Shown here: positions 1-8,194 of the stretch, in pieces | How positions within the stretch are numbered: the first letter of the stretch is position 1 | Layout of the letters: every line of letters begins with the position of its first letter | NCBI GenBank assembly: GCA_900541335.1 | Contig: UQJC01000002.1 | Coordinates: 81,760-145,759 of the forward strand | DNA from: an uncultured Prevotella sp. | GTDB lineage: Bacteria; Bacteroidota; Bacteroidia; Bacteroidales; Bacteroidaceae | Direction: 5' to 3' | Length of the DNA: 64,000 nt | The notes under the pieces: generated by a model | The model's database searches: none | Told to the model about the DNA's origin: nothing | The model's input: only the letters and a program-made list of their open reading frames with translations | Program-made: the position numbers and the translations under genes

Positions 1-733
1 AACTGCTCTGATAAGGTACAGTTGCGCCCCTCAGTCATTACCCGACGGTAAAGAAGACGGTGCCGGCAGAACCGGACGGCTTCGGAGAGCTACAATGTGT
101 GATGGAAATATGTATGCTTCGCGCCTATTTTCGGTGTGGGCATGTTCTGAAACAAACTCTCAGAGAAGAAATCGGACGGAAGCCAATCAGTCAACGATGC
201 GGATGCATCCGCTCAAAATAGTTTATTCAGCCGCTAGATGGTTGAAGGTAAAAGTGTTGACTTGTTCCACTGAACGGTGCAAAGGAAAAAAGAAAATCTG
301 AAACAGCAAAATATAATTGACATCTTTTTTACATATACTTGCTATAATAGTTCTCTATCAAGCAATAAACACGCCATAAAAATAGGTTCACTTTTGTCAG
401 AAGTGAAACAAAACAAACAAACCGTTCGTTTGGAAGAAAAATCTGCAAAGATAGGATTTATCCCAGGGAAATAAAGTCTTTGAATAGCCAAACCACCTTC
501 ATTTCCGCAGGGAATAAGCTTTTCCACCCCTTTTCGAAGCAGTTTTCCCAATTGCAACTCCCGCAACCCTACGCCCACACTTGCTTGCTGCTACCTTCGC
601 TAAAGCCTTCCCGCGATTCGCCTCACCCCTTCCCGCCCCATGCCCCCTCTTCTCCACCTTCCGACCGAACGATTTGGCACCAAACAGAACACAAAACCTG
701 CCATGAAACACCCTTCCAAATCTTTAATTAAAG
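1..733. other. Left-edge gap with no supported gene
   Basis: I find no convincing gene in this stretch. Frame 1 is open from the edge to a TAA at 49-51 and could be the last 16 codons of a gene lying outside the window, but nothing in it is recognisable. The remainder is AT-rich around 290-480 and pyrimidine-rich around 580-680. A caaagata at 446-453 reads as a -7 element (TATCTTTG) on the minus strand, but it has no partner TTG at the right distance and no gene downstream within the window. Confidence 0.5.
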
Positions 734-765
734 TTTTGCTATTCAGAAAGGAATGTCTACTTTCG
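734..765 (+). promoter_or_regulatory. Bacteroidota-type promoter for the permease gene
   Basis: TTTTG at 734-738 and TACTTTCG at 758-765 are separated by 19 bases. This fits the TTG-N19-21-TAnnTTTG pattern with one mismatch in the -7 box. The start codon follows 28 bases later. Confidence 0.55.
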
Positions 766-793
766 CCACGCTAACTTTACAATCAATGAAACC

Positions 794-2689
794 ATGGAAA
801 TAATCAATCAACTGGCGGAGTTTTTGGCTTCGCCCACAGGGCAGGTAGCCATCGTTGTCACCGTCTTTGCCCTTACCATCGTTGCCTTCATTGCCGACAA
901 GGTGCGTTCGGACATTGTCGCACTCAGTTCACTGGCTTTATTGCTGGTTACGAATGTGCTCACTCCCTCGGAGGCCCTGGCGGGCTTCTCTAACTCGGCT
1001 GTCGTCATGATGATTGGTCTCTTCATTGTGGGTGGCGCCGTTTTCCAAACGGGATTGGCCAAAATCATTTCGGGTCGCTTGCTAAAATTGGCTGGTACGA
1101 GCGAAGTGAAGCTCTTCTTCCTCGTGATGCTCGTTACTTCGGTTGTCGCAGCCTTCGTAAGCAACACGGGCACCGTAGCCCTCTTGCTCCCCATCATTCT
1201 TGCCATGGCCAAGAGTGCCGGAACCAGCCCGAGCAAACTGATGATGCCTCTGGCCTTTGCCAGTTCGATGGGTGGCATCCTGACGCTCATCGGTACACCG
1301 CCCAACTTGATTGTGGACGGCTATTTGCGCGACAACAACAAGTCTGGCTTCGCGTTTTTCGACTTCCTGCCCATCGGTCTCATCTGTCTGGGGGTCGGTT
1401 TGCTTCTGCTCTACCCGCTTTGCCGCTTCTTCCTTTCGAAAAAGACGAAGGACAATGTGGAACCGGGCGAGGAAGATTCGCTGGCATCCCTGCTCCACGA
1501 GTATCACATCCATGACTTGGTGTTCCGACTCCAGGCCAAGGAGGGAACCAGTGCCCTTGAAGGGCGCACGGTCGGCGAATTGGACATTCGCCGAACTTAC
1601 GGGGTGACGATTTTGGAAATTCGCCGCGCCAATCGGTCGCTCTTTAGCCCGAACATTCAGGAGACGGTGAATATTGAAACGCTCTTCCAAACGGGCGATA
1701 CGCTCTACATCCTGGGCGAACGCGACAAGGTCAATGCCTTTGCAGAGGCTTACAGTCTCGCGGTCTTTGAGGACGAAGAACGCGACGGTAAGGGCAAACT
1801 CGACTTCTATGAGATTGGTTTGGCTGAGGTTTTGATTTCTCCCGACTCGGCGATGATTAACCGAACGCTGCGCAATGCGAATTTCAAAGAACGCTTCGGA
1901 GTCAATGTGCTTGCCGTCAAGCGACAAGGAAAATATATGTTCCATCACTTCCTGGACACGGAGATTAAGAACGGTGACATGTTCCTCGTGCACGGTGAGT
2001 GGAAGGGCATTGAAAGCATGGCCAAGAAGAACCGCGAATGGATTGTCATCGGTTCGCCGACCAAAGATGCCGAGAGTGTGGCACTCGACCACAAGGCACC
2101 CTTGGCAGCGTTTATTATGGTGGCGATGGTGCTCTGCATGGTCTTTGCCGACCAAATTGGCATCAAGCCCGTGGCTACAGTCATCATTGCGGGCCTGCTC
2201 ATGGTGCTGACGCGCTGTGTGCGCAGCGTCGATGCGGCCTACAAAATGATTGGTTGGGAGAGTATCGTGCTGATTGCGGCGATGATGCCGATGTCTACCG
2301 CGCTTTCGAAGACGGGCATCTCGGCTTGGATTGCCCATACGCTGGTCGAGAACCTTCATGTTTACGGTCCGATTGCCGCCATGGCGGGTGTTTACCTGGT
2401 CACTTCGGTGCTCTCGACCTTCATCAGCAATTCGGCAACGGCCATTCTCGTAGCACCCATTGCCTGGGCAGCAGCGGAACAGCTCGGTGTGTCGCCGACT
2501 CCCTTCATGATGGCGGCGGCGGTAGCGGCCAGTGCTTGTTTTGCCACTCCGATTTGTACGCCTCCCAATGCAATGGTGATGAATGCGGGTCATTATAACT
2601 TTATGGATTATGTCAAGGTGGGTGTGCCTTTGCAAATCATCATGGGCATCGTGGCTATCCTGACGATTCCATTGTTCTTCCCATTCTAA
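794..2689 (+). CDS. SLC13/DASS-type permease with two RCK_C (TrkA_C) domains
   Basis: This is an inner-membrane anion permease of the divalent anion:sodium symporter type, 631 aa. The N-terminal half has about five hydrophobic segments and carries the family signature FVSNTGTVALLLP near residue 115, followed by GTPPNLI. The C-terminal half repeats the arrangement with FISNSATAILVAP and CTPPNAM, the usual inverted-repeat architecture of this fold. Between the halves, roughly residues 215-410, lies a soluble region with two TrkA_C-like units, as in the large SLC13-like transporters often annotated as sodium:sulfate or citrate permeases. The substrate cannot be read from sequence; sulfate, a dicarboxylate or another divalent anion are all possible. 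It stands alone, preceded by a good promoter and followed by a weak stem-loop. Confidence 0.9.
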   Translation: MEIINQLAEFLASPTGQVAIVVTVFALTIVAFIADKVRSDIVALSSLALLLVTNVLTPSEALAGFSNSAVVMMIGLFIVGGAVFQTGLAKIISGRLLKLAGTSEVKLFFLVMLVTSVVAAFVSNTGTVALLLPIILAMAKSAGTSPSKLMMPLAFASSMGGILTLIGTPPNLIVDGYLRDNNKSGFAFFDFLPIGLICLGVGLLLLYPLCRFFLSKKTKDNVEPGEEDSLASLLHEYHIHDLVFRLQAKEGTSALEGRTVGELDIRRTYGVTILEIRRANRSLFSPNIQETVNIETLFQTGDTLYILGERDKVNAFAEAYSLAVFEDEERDGKGKLDFYEIGLAEVLISPDSAMINRTLRNANFKERFGVNVLAVKRQGKYMFHHFLDTEIKNGDMFLVHGEWKGIESMAKKNREWIVIGSPTKDAESVALDHKAPLAAFIMVAMVLCMVFADQIGIKPVATVIIAGLLMVLTRCVRSVDAAYKMIGWESIVLIAAMMPMSTALSKTGISAWIAHTLVENLHVYGPIAAMAGVYLVTSVLSTFISNSATAILVAPIAWAAAEQLGVSPTPFMMAAAVAASACFATPICTPPNAMVMNAGHYNFMDYVKVGVPLQIIMGIVAILTIPLFFPF

Positions 2690-2707
2690 AAGGAGCACAT
2701 GTATCAT

Positions 2708-2750
2708 AAACGGGAGATACGGAAGCAAGAAACGTCCCTATTTCCCGTTT
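2708..2750 (+). terminator. Stem-loop after the permease gene
   Basis: The arms aaacggga (2708-2715) and tcccgttt (2743-2750) pair perfectly across a 27-base loop. There is only a short T-run, so it is a weak terminator candidate. Confidence 0.35.
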
Positions 2751-2882
2751 ATTCCATGTTTCCCTGTGGGGCAATATTCCCACGGAGCTTTCCCAAAAGC
2801 CTTGCCTTCCTCGCTTCTTTCTTGGCTTTCAAGGAAGAAGCGGTCGAACGGAAGACACGAAAAGAACAGGAAGCAAGGAAAC

Positions 2883-3013
2883 AATAAGATTCCGTGAGTT
2901 CTGTGTGTTCCGTGGTTCAACTTTATAAACCACGGAAGAAACGGAAAAGACGGAAGGAACGGAAGTAATAAGATTCCGTAAGTTCCGTGTGTTTCGTGGT
3001 TCCACTTTAATAA
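2883..3013. repeat. Two direct copies of a ~46-bp intergenic repeat
   Basis: aataagattccgt begins at 2883 and again at 2967. Each copy continues through near-identical gttc-gtgtgtt-cgtggtt-cactttaa text to about 2928 and 3013. The spacer between them holds the partial inverse (accacggaagaaacggaa), so the block can also fold on itself. The rest of the 2690-3192 gap shows no gene. Confidence 0.7.
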
Positions 3014-3192
3014 CCATCCGAGTAAAACAAAACTATAATAGTTCGGCTCAGTCTATGACCGAAAGCAAGAGGCAGTGGTGCGCATCGCAAAAGAGCCAGC
3101 CGATAAATAGGGGCTCACTGCAACCGCAAAACCTGTCCGCTTGCCCAATCTCATAGCCAAGCCTTTTAATCACTCTATCAATCTATTTTACA

Positions 3193-3834
3193 ATGAAGAA
3201 AATTACTTCACTGTGCATCGCACTCCTCGTGGCACTTACCTGCGCCACCAAAGTTCAAGCTCAATCCTTTGACTGGGGTATTGTAGCCGGTTTTAACCTC
3301 ACGAAACTCCACTTGAGCGGTGACGCACGCCACATGTCGGAACACACATTCAAGTCTGACAACAAGGCGGGCTGGTATGTAGGTCCGAAAATTGCCTTCA
3401 ACACGCTCATTGGCGTAGGCGTAGACGCTGCTTTGCAATACTCTGAACGCGATCTCGATATCAATGGCGAGAGCGAGAAGTACCGCACGTTTGAAATTCC
3501 CATCAACCTCCGTTATAACATCGGACTGGGCAAGACGGCTGGCATTTACCTCGCCACAGGCCCGCAGTTTGGTTTCGCCTTGCAAAACATGCGCTGGAGT
3601 AACCTCGGCAACGGCTCAAACTTTGACCGCAGCAACATGAACATGACGTGGAACGTGGGTGCCGGTGTACGTTTGCTCGGCCACCTGGAGCTCGGCGTGG
3701 GTTACAACTTTGGTATTGGCAAGACGGGTAAGGCCATCTTCGAAAACTTGGGTGGCAACGCGGGCGATTCTCGCGACTGGCAGTTGCGCTACCGCACGAA
3801 CACCTTCCAGGTACAGTTGGCTTACTTGTTCTAA
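3193..3834 (+). CDS. Outer-membrane beta-barrel (porin-family) protein
   Basis: This 213-aa exported protein has a clear signal peptide with a cleavage site after the VQAQ region (about residue 24). Alternating aromatic/hydrophobic strands follow, for example GWYVGPKIAF, GVGVDAALQYS, GIYLATGPQFGFAL, LELGVGYNFGIG and TFQVQLAYLF. It ends in phenylalanine, as outer-membrane barrels usually do. The size and pattern fit the 'outer membrane protein beta-barrel domain' family common in Bacteroidota. The ligand or role is not readable. A small monooxygenase gene follows after about 25 bases and is probably co-transcribed. Confidence 0.85.
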   Translation: MKKITSLCIALLVALTCATKVQAQSFDWGIVAGFNLTKLHLSGDARHMSEHTFKSDNKAGWYVGPKIAFNTLIGVGVDAALQYSERDLDINGESEKYRTFEIPINLRYNIGLGKTAGIYLATGPQFGFALQNMRWSNLGNGSNFDRSNMNMTWNVGAGVRLLGHLELGVGYNFGIGKTGKAIFENLGGNAGDSRDWQLRYRTNTFQVQLAYLF

Positions 3835-3859
3835 AAACCTCTCTAAACTCTATCACACT

Positions 3860-4144
3860 ATGCTCAGACTCAATTGTTTTTTCCAAGCCAACGAAGGCCG
3901 CTATGACGAGGCTCTTCAGGCAGCCCTGGCATTGACTGCCGCTTCACTTCAAGACGAAGGCTGTGTAGCTTACGATGTTTTTGAAAGTGCAACCCGTCCC
4001 GACGTGTTGTTGATCTGCGAAACGTGGCAAGACGAGGCTTCGCTCGAAAAGCACATGCAGGCTCCGCACTTTGCCACCTATGTGGGCGTACTCGAAGCTT
4101 GCGGACAACTGAAACTGGAGAAGTTCCCTTTCCCCGAGAAGTAA
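3860..4144 (+). CDS. ABM-fold (antibiotic biosynthesis monooxygenase-like) protein
   Basis: This 94-aa cytosolic protein has the ABM/YgiN layout: an N-terminal strand (MLRLNCFFQA), a helix, the EGCVAYDVFES strand, then ICETWQDEASLEKHMQAPHF, which is the typical family core leading into the last helix. Family members are heme-, quinone- or flavin-free monooxygenases, or small stress proteins, and many have no known substrate. The ATG at 3860 was chosen because the similarity starts there; the open frame upstream overlaps the barrel gene in another frame. It lies about 25 bases after the barrel gene and before a strong terminator-like hairpin. Confidence 0.85.
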   Translation: MLRLNCFFQANEGRYDEALQAALALTAASLQDEGCVAYDVFESATRPDVLLICETWQDEASLEKHMQAPHFATYVGVLEACGQLKLEKFPFPEK

Positions 4145-4250
4145 AGTCTGTGCGTAAGGTCACACCCAAACTTCGATTCGAATCCCTACTCTACGTGACG
4201 GACAAACGCTCGCGCGCATAAAAATGCCTGTCACGCAGGACATACTATGC

Positions 4251-4300
4251 ATTTCGCCCCCTTTCGTTCCTACCAAAGAACAAAAGGGGGCGAAATTTTA
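4251..4300 (+). terminator. Strong terminator after the ABM gene
   Basis: Arms at 4251-4269 and 4278-4296 (atttcgccccctttcgttc with gaacaaaagggggcgaaat) pair over nearly their whole length with a short loop, followed by ttttat. Confidence 0.85.
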
Positions 4301-4363
4301 TATGAACTCCTCTGCCGCACCTTCCAACGAGGCTTTCTAAGCGGACAGATAGGGTATAGACAT

Positions 4364-4424
4364 AAAAAAAGGGATACCACTGTATCCCAACCTTGTTAAC
4401 CTTAAATCTAATACTATGAAAAAC
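4364..4424 (-). ncRNA. Candidate ~60-nt small RNA (possibly Bacteroidales-1-like)
   Basis: On the minus strand a complete transcription unit is visible without an ORF. A promoter (TTG at 4460-4458, 19 bases, TACCTTTG at 4438-4431) is followed by a start near 4424. The body contains the AT-rich string TAGATTTAAGGTTAACAAGG, and it ends in a 7-bp GGGATAC/GTATCCC hairpin (4388-4371) plus a seven-T run. A short RNA delimited by the phylum-type promoter and an intrinsic terminator is how the Bacteroidales-1 RNA motif is described, but I match it by layout and memory, not by a covariance model. Confidence 0.65.
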
Positions 4425-4430
4425 ACGATG

Positions 4431-4460
4431 CAAAGGTAGGGGTTTCCTTGAAAAGGACAA
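4431..4460 (-). promoter_or_regulatory. Promoter of the small RNA
   Basis: On the minus strand, TTG (4460-4458) and TACCTTTG (4438-4431) are separated by exactly 19 bases, an ideal Bacteroidota sigma-ABfr promoter. It points away from miaB. Confidence 0.75.
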
Positions 4461-4728
4461 GTCTCCACGCGTTTTTTTCTTGCAAACCCCTATTTTTTAT
4501 CAGAATACCTCGCAAAATGCCACGTTACCTTGATAAAACATGCTACACAACATACTTTGAAATTTGGTTGAGCAAGTAAGAAGGGCTTTTCACGCGCGGG
4601 GAAGGCTGTGCGAAAGTCGGCTGACGAGGTTCCTGCCCGTAACCCACACGACTGGGAAGGAAGAAAGATTCTGCACAACCCCCGAATAGCTGTCGCACCA
4701 GAAGGACGTGCGTGTGTTTCAATTTCAC

Positions 4729-4736
4729 TACCTTTG
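4729..4736 (+). promoter_or_regulatory. -7 element of miaB
   Basis: TACCTTTG lies only 8 bases before the chosen miaB start codon. It argues for a very short leader and against an earlier start at 4712. No clear TTG is seen at the -33 position. Confidence 0.5.
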
Positions 4737-4744
4737 CAAGCAAT

Positions 4745-6097
4745 ATGAAGCACTTGTACATTGAAACATACGGCTGCCAAATGAATGTGGCAGACAGCGA
4801 GGTGGTTGCCTCGGTGATGAAGATGGCTGGCTACGAACCTTGCGAGAGCTTGGACGAAGCAGATGCGGTCTTCCTCAATACCTGTTCGATACGCGATAAT
4901 GCGGAACAGAAGATTATTCACCGCCTGGAGGCGCTAACTGCTCAGCGTCGCAAGGGAAGAAAGCTTATAATCGGCGTGTTGGGCTGCATGGCGGAACGCG
5001 TCAAAGAGGGATTGCTCAACGAACACGGAGCTGACCTCGTAGCCGGACCCGATGCGTACCTGGCACTCCCCGACCTCATTGCTCAGGCGGAAGCGGGTCA
5101 CAAAGCGATGAACATTGAGCTGAGTACCACGGAAACTTACCGCGACATCGTGCCGGAACGCTTCTGTGGCAGCCGCATCTCGGGCTTTGTGAGCATCATG
5201 CGTGGCTGTAACAACTTCTGCCACTACTGCATTGTGCCTTACACGCGCGGACGCGAACGTTCGCGCGACGTGGAGAGCATCCTGCGCGAAGTGCGCGACC
5301 TCGAAGCCCGTGGCTATAAGGAGGTGACGCTGTTGGGACAGAACGTGAACTCGTATGCCTGGATTCCCGAAGGAGCTGACGGTGACGCTGAGGGCGAAGC
5401 GAAGACGATTACCTTCCCCGAACTGTTGCGCACCGTTGCGCGCGCGGTTCCCACGATGCGTATCCGCTTCTCCACTTCTCACCCGAAGGATATGAGCGAC
5501 GACACACTGCGCGTCATTGCAGAAGAACCCAATGTGTGCCGCCACATTCACCTGCCTGTTCAGAGTGGCTCTAATCGCATTCTGAAGCTGATGAATCGCA
5601 AATATACGCGTGAATGGTACCTGGACCGCGTGGCAGCTATCCGACGCATTATCCCGGATTGTGGTCTGACCACAGACATCTTTGCGGGCTACTCATCAGA
5701 GACTGAGGAGGATCACCAACAGTCGCTCTCGCTCATGCGTGAATGTGGCTACGACTCTTCCTTCCTCTTCAAATACAGTGAACGTCCTGGCACGTATGCT
5801 TCGAAGCATCTCCCGGACGATGTGGACGAAGAAACGAAGATCAGACGACTCGAAGAACTCATTGCCCTGCAAAACGAACTGAGCGCGGAAAGCAATCAAC
5901 GCTGCATCGGACAGGTGTATGAAGTGCTGGTCGAAGGGGTCAGCAAGCGTTCGAAGGAGCAACTCTTCGGCCGTACGGAGCAAAACAAAGTGGTGGTATT
6001 CGACCGAGGTGTTCACCGACCGGGTGAATATGTGCGCGTACGCATCACGGAGGCTTCGAGTGCTACCCTCAAGGGCGAAGAGGTCGTTGAAGGCTAA
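4745..6097 (+). CDS. miaB: tRNA-2-methylthio-N6-dimethylallyladenosine synthase MiaB
   Basis: This radical SAM methylthiotransferase adds the 2-methylthio group to i6A37 of tRNAs that read codons beginning with U. The 450-aa protein has the full family order: an N-terminal UPF0004 domain with cysteines at 11, 47 and 81 (YGCQMN, NTCSIRDNA, LGCMAERV) for the auxiliary cluster, the radical SAM cluster CNNFCHYC at 155-162, GQNVNSY, the HLPVQSGS signature, and a C-terminal TRAM domain from about residue 375. The start at 4745 was preferred over the upstream in-frame 4712 codon because the -7 element sits between them and similarity begins at MKHLYIETYGCQ. It is convergent with the FKBP operon. Confidence 0.97.
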   Translation: MKHLYIETYGCQMNVADSEVVASVMKMAGYEPCESLDEADAVFLNTCSIRDNAEQKIIHRLEALTAQRRKGRKLIIGVLGCMAERVKEGLLNEHGADLVAGPDAYLALPDLIAQAEAGHKAMNIELSTTETYRDIVPERFCGSRISGFVSIMRGCNNFCHYCIVPYTRGRERSRDVESILREVRDLEARGYKEVTLLGQNVNSYAWIPEGADGDAEGEAKTITFPELLRTVARAVPTMRIRFSTSHPKDMSDDTLRVIAEEPNVCRHIHLPVQSGSNRILKLMNRKYTREWYLDRVAAIRRIIPDCGLTTDIFAGYSSETEEDHQQSLSLMRECGYDSSFLFKYSERPGTYASKHLPDDVDEETKIRRLEELIALQNELSAESNQRCIGQVYEVLVEGVSKRSKEQLFGRTEQNKVVVFDRGVHRPGEYVRVRITEASSATLKGEEVVEG

Positions 6098-6256
6098 GAC
6101 AGGCCTTACAGTGGCCTTTACAGGGACGCTAAACGATGGGACAAGGGGTGCGATGAGTCCCGAAGAGGTGACATCGCCTCAAACCTGAGGCGGATGGCCG
6201 ATAGTTTTCATCCATTCGAGGCTTTGCAAACGCCATGTTCTGCATACTACTATCAA

Positions 6257-6296
6257 AAAAGAGGCAAACTCCCGATTTATGGAGTTTGCCTCTTTT
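6257..6296. terminator. Bidirectional terminator between miaB and the FKBP genes
   Basis: Arms aaaagaggcaaactcc (6257-6272) and ggagtttgcctctttt (6281-6296) are perfectly complementary with an 8-base loop. T-runs are present in both directions, so it can serve both convergent units. Confidence 0.9.
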
Positions 6297-6324
6297 CTTG
6301 TTATCAGAAACAACGATGCTGCGC

Positions 6325-7233
6325 TTACTTCTTGGCTGCGTCGTTCTTTACCTTGAGGATTTCTACCCTAAAGATAAGTGTAGAATTGCCCGGAATGTGC
6401 TGACCCGAACCGCGCTCACCATATCCGAGTTCAGAGGGGATGTAAAGGTCTACCACCGTGCCTTCGGGCAAGAGGGTCAATGCCTCACGCCATCCCTTGA
6501 TTACCTGGTCGGGACGGAAGGTGGCGGGCTGATTGCGCTTATAAGAGGAGTCGAACACGGTGCCGTCGATCAACTTACCCTCATAGTGTACCTCTACTTC
6601 GGTAGAATCGGTTGCTACGGGGCCTTTGCCTGCGGTCAGCACGCGATACTGGAGTCCGCTGGGCAACGTCTTGACACCCTTGAGCTTCTTATTGGCTTCC
6701 AACCAAGCAAGATTGGCTTGCTTGTAGACATCCTGCTGATACTGGAACTGCTTTTCAACTACCTTAGCGGCGCTGTCAGCATTCATCGCAGTCGTTTGAC
6801 CCAGCAATACCTGAGCAAGCGCACGTTCGAACTCCTTCTGATCTACGTAAACGGAATCTGCCTTACCACAAGCAGCCTTGCTGATTTCAGGAAGGTTCTT
6901 CGTGTTCATTTCCGCAATCTGCAAACCGGCAGCATAAGCCTTTTGCTGCATACGCTGAGCTTCGGTGAGGTTGTCGGTCATACCCTTTACGAAATAATCG
7001 ATATAGGCACTGTCGACCTTCAGTTGATATTGAAGGTACTGCTTGAGTGAAGGACCTTGAGCGATACCGAGGGCATAGCTAAAAGTCTTACCGTCGACTG
7101 CCTCTTGTTTGGGAGTAGCCTGTACGAGGGCCTTCTTAGCTTGTTTCTTGGACTTTTTCTTGTTCTTTTGTGCCGAAGCCGATACGCTGCAAGCAGCGGC
7201 AAGGGCAATGAGGAGGAAAGATTTGATCTGCAT
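6325..7233 (-). CDS. Periplasmic FKBP-type peptidyl-prolyl cis-trans isomerase
   Basis: This 302-aa prolyl isomerase and chaperone has a signal peptide cut after SVSASA. A very basic stretch (KNKKKSKKQAKK) follows, then a helical FKBP_N dimerisation domain (about 45-190), and a C-terminal FKBP domain with the active-site signatures VHYEGKLIDGTVFDSS, VIKGWREAL and LGYGERGSG near residues 215-290. The order is that of FkpA/Mip proteins, which fold secreted proteins in the periplasm. It is the last of three FKBP genes in a row on this strand and is followed by the shared terminator. The lysine-rich N-terminus is unusual and might bind nucleic acid or the cell surface; that is inference. Confidence 0.93.
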   Translation of the reverse strand: MQIKSFLLIALAAACSVSASAQKNKKKSKKQAKKALVQATPKQEAVDGKTFSYALGIAQGPSLKQYLQYQLKVDSAYIDYFVKGMTDNLTEAQRMQQKAYAAGLQIAEMNTKNLPEISKAACGKADSVYVDQKEFERALAQVLLGQTTAMNADSAAKVVEKQFQYQQDVYKQANLAWLEANKKLKGVKTLPSGLQYRVLTAGKGPVATDSTEVEVHYEGKLIDGTVFDSSYKRNQPATFRPDQVIKGWREALTLLPEGTVVDLYIPSELGYGERGSGQHIPGNSTLIFRVEILKVKNDAAKK

Positions 7234-7254
7234 AATAAGAATGAGGTCTGTATA

Positions 7255-7286
7255 AGAAACCGCACGGTTGTGGCCGCGCGGTTTCT
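7255..7286 (-). terminator. Intercistronic hairpin between the first two FKBP genes
   Basis: The 9-bp arms agaaaccgc (7255-7263) and gcggtttct (7278-7286) extend inward with cgg/ccg. There is no long T-run, so this may be attenuation or mRNA processing rather than full termination. Confidence 0.5.
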
Positions 7287-7309
7287 GTTATCTAATTCGA
7301 ATAAAGGGC

Positions 7310-8173
7310 TTACTTACCTACCTTTACAAGAGTAATCTTGAAGGTAAGGGCTGAGTAGGGAGGAATGCCACGCATGGGCTGGCTTCCATAAGCCTGATCT
7401 TCGGGGATGTATACTTCCCAAGTAGAGCCAACAGGCATCTGGGGAACGGCTACTTGCCAGCCCTTGATGACGTTCTTGAGGCTCATGGTTACGCCTTCTG
7501 CATTCACGCCTTCAGAACTGTCGAATACCGTACCGTCAGCCAAGCGGCCTTCGTACTTTACCACAACGCTGTCGGTAGCACCTGAGGGAGCGGCACTGGT
7601 ACCCTTGACCAACTCCTTGTAAAGAATGCCGTTAGCGAGCTTCTTCACGCCAGCTTCCTTTGCCTTTGCTGCCATAAACTGGGCAGACTCAGCCTGCTGC
7701 TTCTTGAACATATAAGCCATCACTTCGGCGTAGGCTTCTTCGCGCGTCATGGGCTTGCCGTCCTTTTCGAGCACGACATTGTCGTTAGCCAAAGCCATGA
7801 AACCAGCGAGGAAGTTCTTCACGCTGATGTGCTTGGTAGAATCGCCCTGGAAGAGCTGACCTTCGAAGTTAGGCATACCCATCTTCAACTGAAGACCGGT
7901 CTGTACACCCATGTTGTAAGCCATCTTCTTCTTGTCATCGGCGGACTTCACACCGTCCATGATGCCCTTGAAGAATTCCTGGATGTAGGCAGAGTCGCTG
8001 CCTTGCATGGAGAGCATACGCTCAAAATCTTCCTTGGAACCCGTCTGTGCCAAACCGAGGGCATAGCTGACAGTATCAACATCGGTCTTCAAACTGGCCT
8101 GGGGAGCGGAGTGTTGGCAAGAAGCCATCAACGCAGAAGTGGCAACAACGGTTGCCATCACAATATTCTTCAT
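7310..8173 (-). CDS. FKBP-type peptidyl-prolyl isomerase lipoprotein
   Basis: This 287-aa paralogue of the neighbouring FKBPs has a lipobox, ALMASC, giving an acylated Cys at residue 19. The helical FKBP_N domain follows (DTVSYALGLAQ, then long helices to about residue 185). The C-terminal FKBP domain has VVKYEGRLADGTVFDSS, VIKGWQVAVPQM and YGSQPMRGIPPYSALTF. It should therefore sit on the periplasmic face of a membrane. Its stop lies 76 bases upstream of the periplasmic paralogue's start on this strand, and its start is only 21 bases from the stop of the third FKBP, consistent with one operon. Confidence 0.93.
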   Translation of the reverse strand: MKNIVMATVVATSALMASCQHSAPQASLKTDVDTVSYALGLAQTGSKEDFERMLSMQGSDSAYIQEFFKGIMDGVKSADDKKKMAYNMGVQTGLQLKMGMPNFEGQLFQGDSTKHISVKNFLAGFMALANDNVVLEKDGKPMTREEAYAEVMAYMFKKQQAESAQFMAAKAKEAGVKKLANGILYKELVKGTSAAPSGATDSVVVKYEGRLADGTVFDSSEGVNAEGVTMSLKNVIKGWQVAVPQMPVGSTWEVYIPEDQAYGSQPMRGIPPYSALTFKITLVKVGK

Positions 8174-8194
8174 GTTGTATGCTAAAATGTGGTT

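Noticed and set aside
95..301. Small open frame at the left edge
   Set aside because: No similarity, no promoter in front, and composition like the surrounding non-coding sequence.
1082..2728. 548-codon open frame antisense to the permease gene
   Set aside because: It is His/Arg-rich shadow sequence of a well-supported SLC13-type gene, with no domain of its own.
4171..4200. tRNA-like T-loop string (ttcgattcgaatcc)
   Set aside because: No acceptor, D or anticodon arms can be folded around it on either strand.
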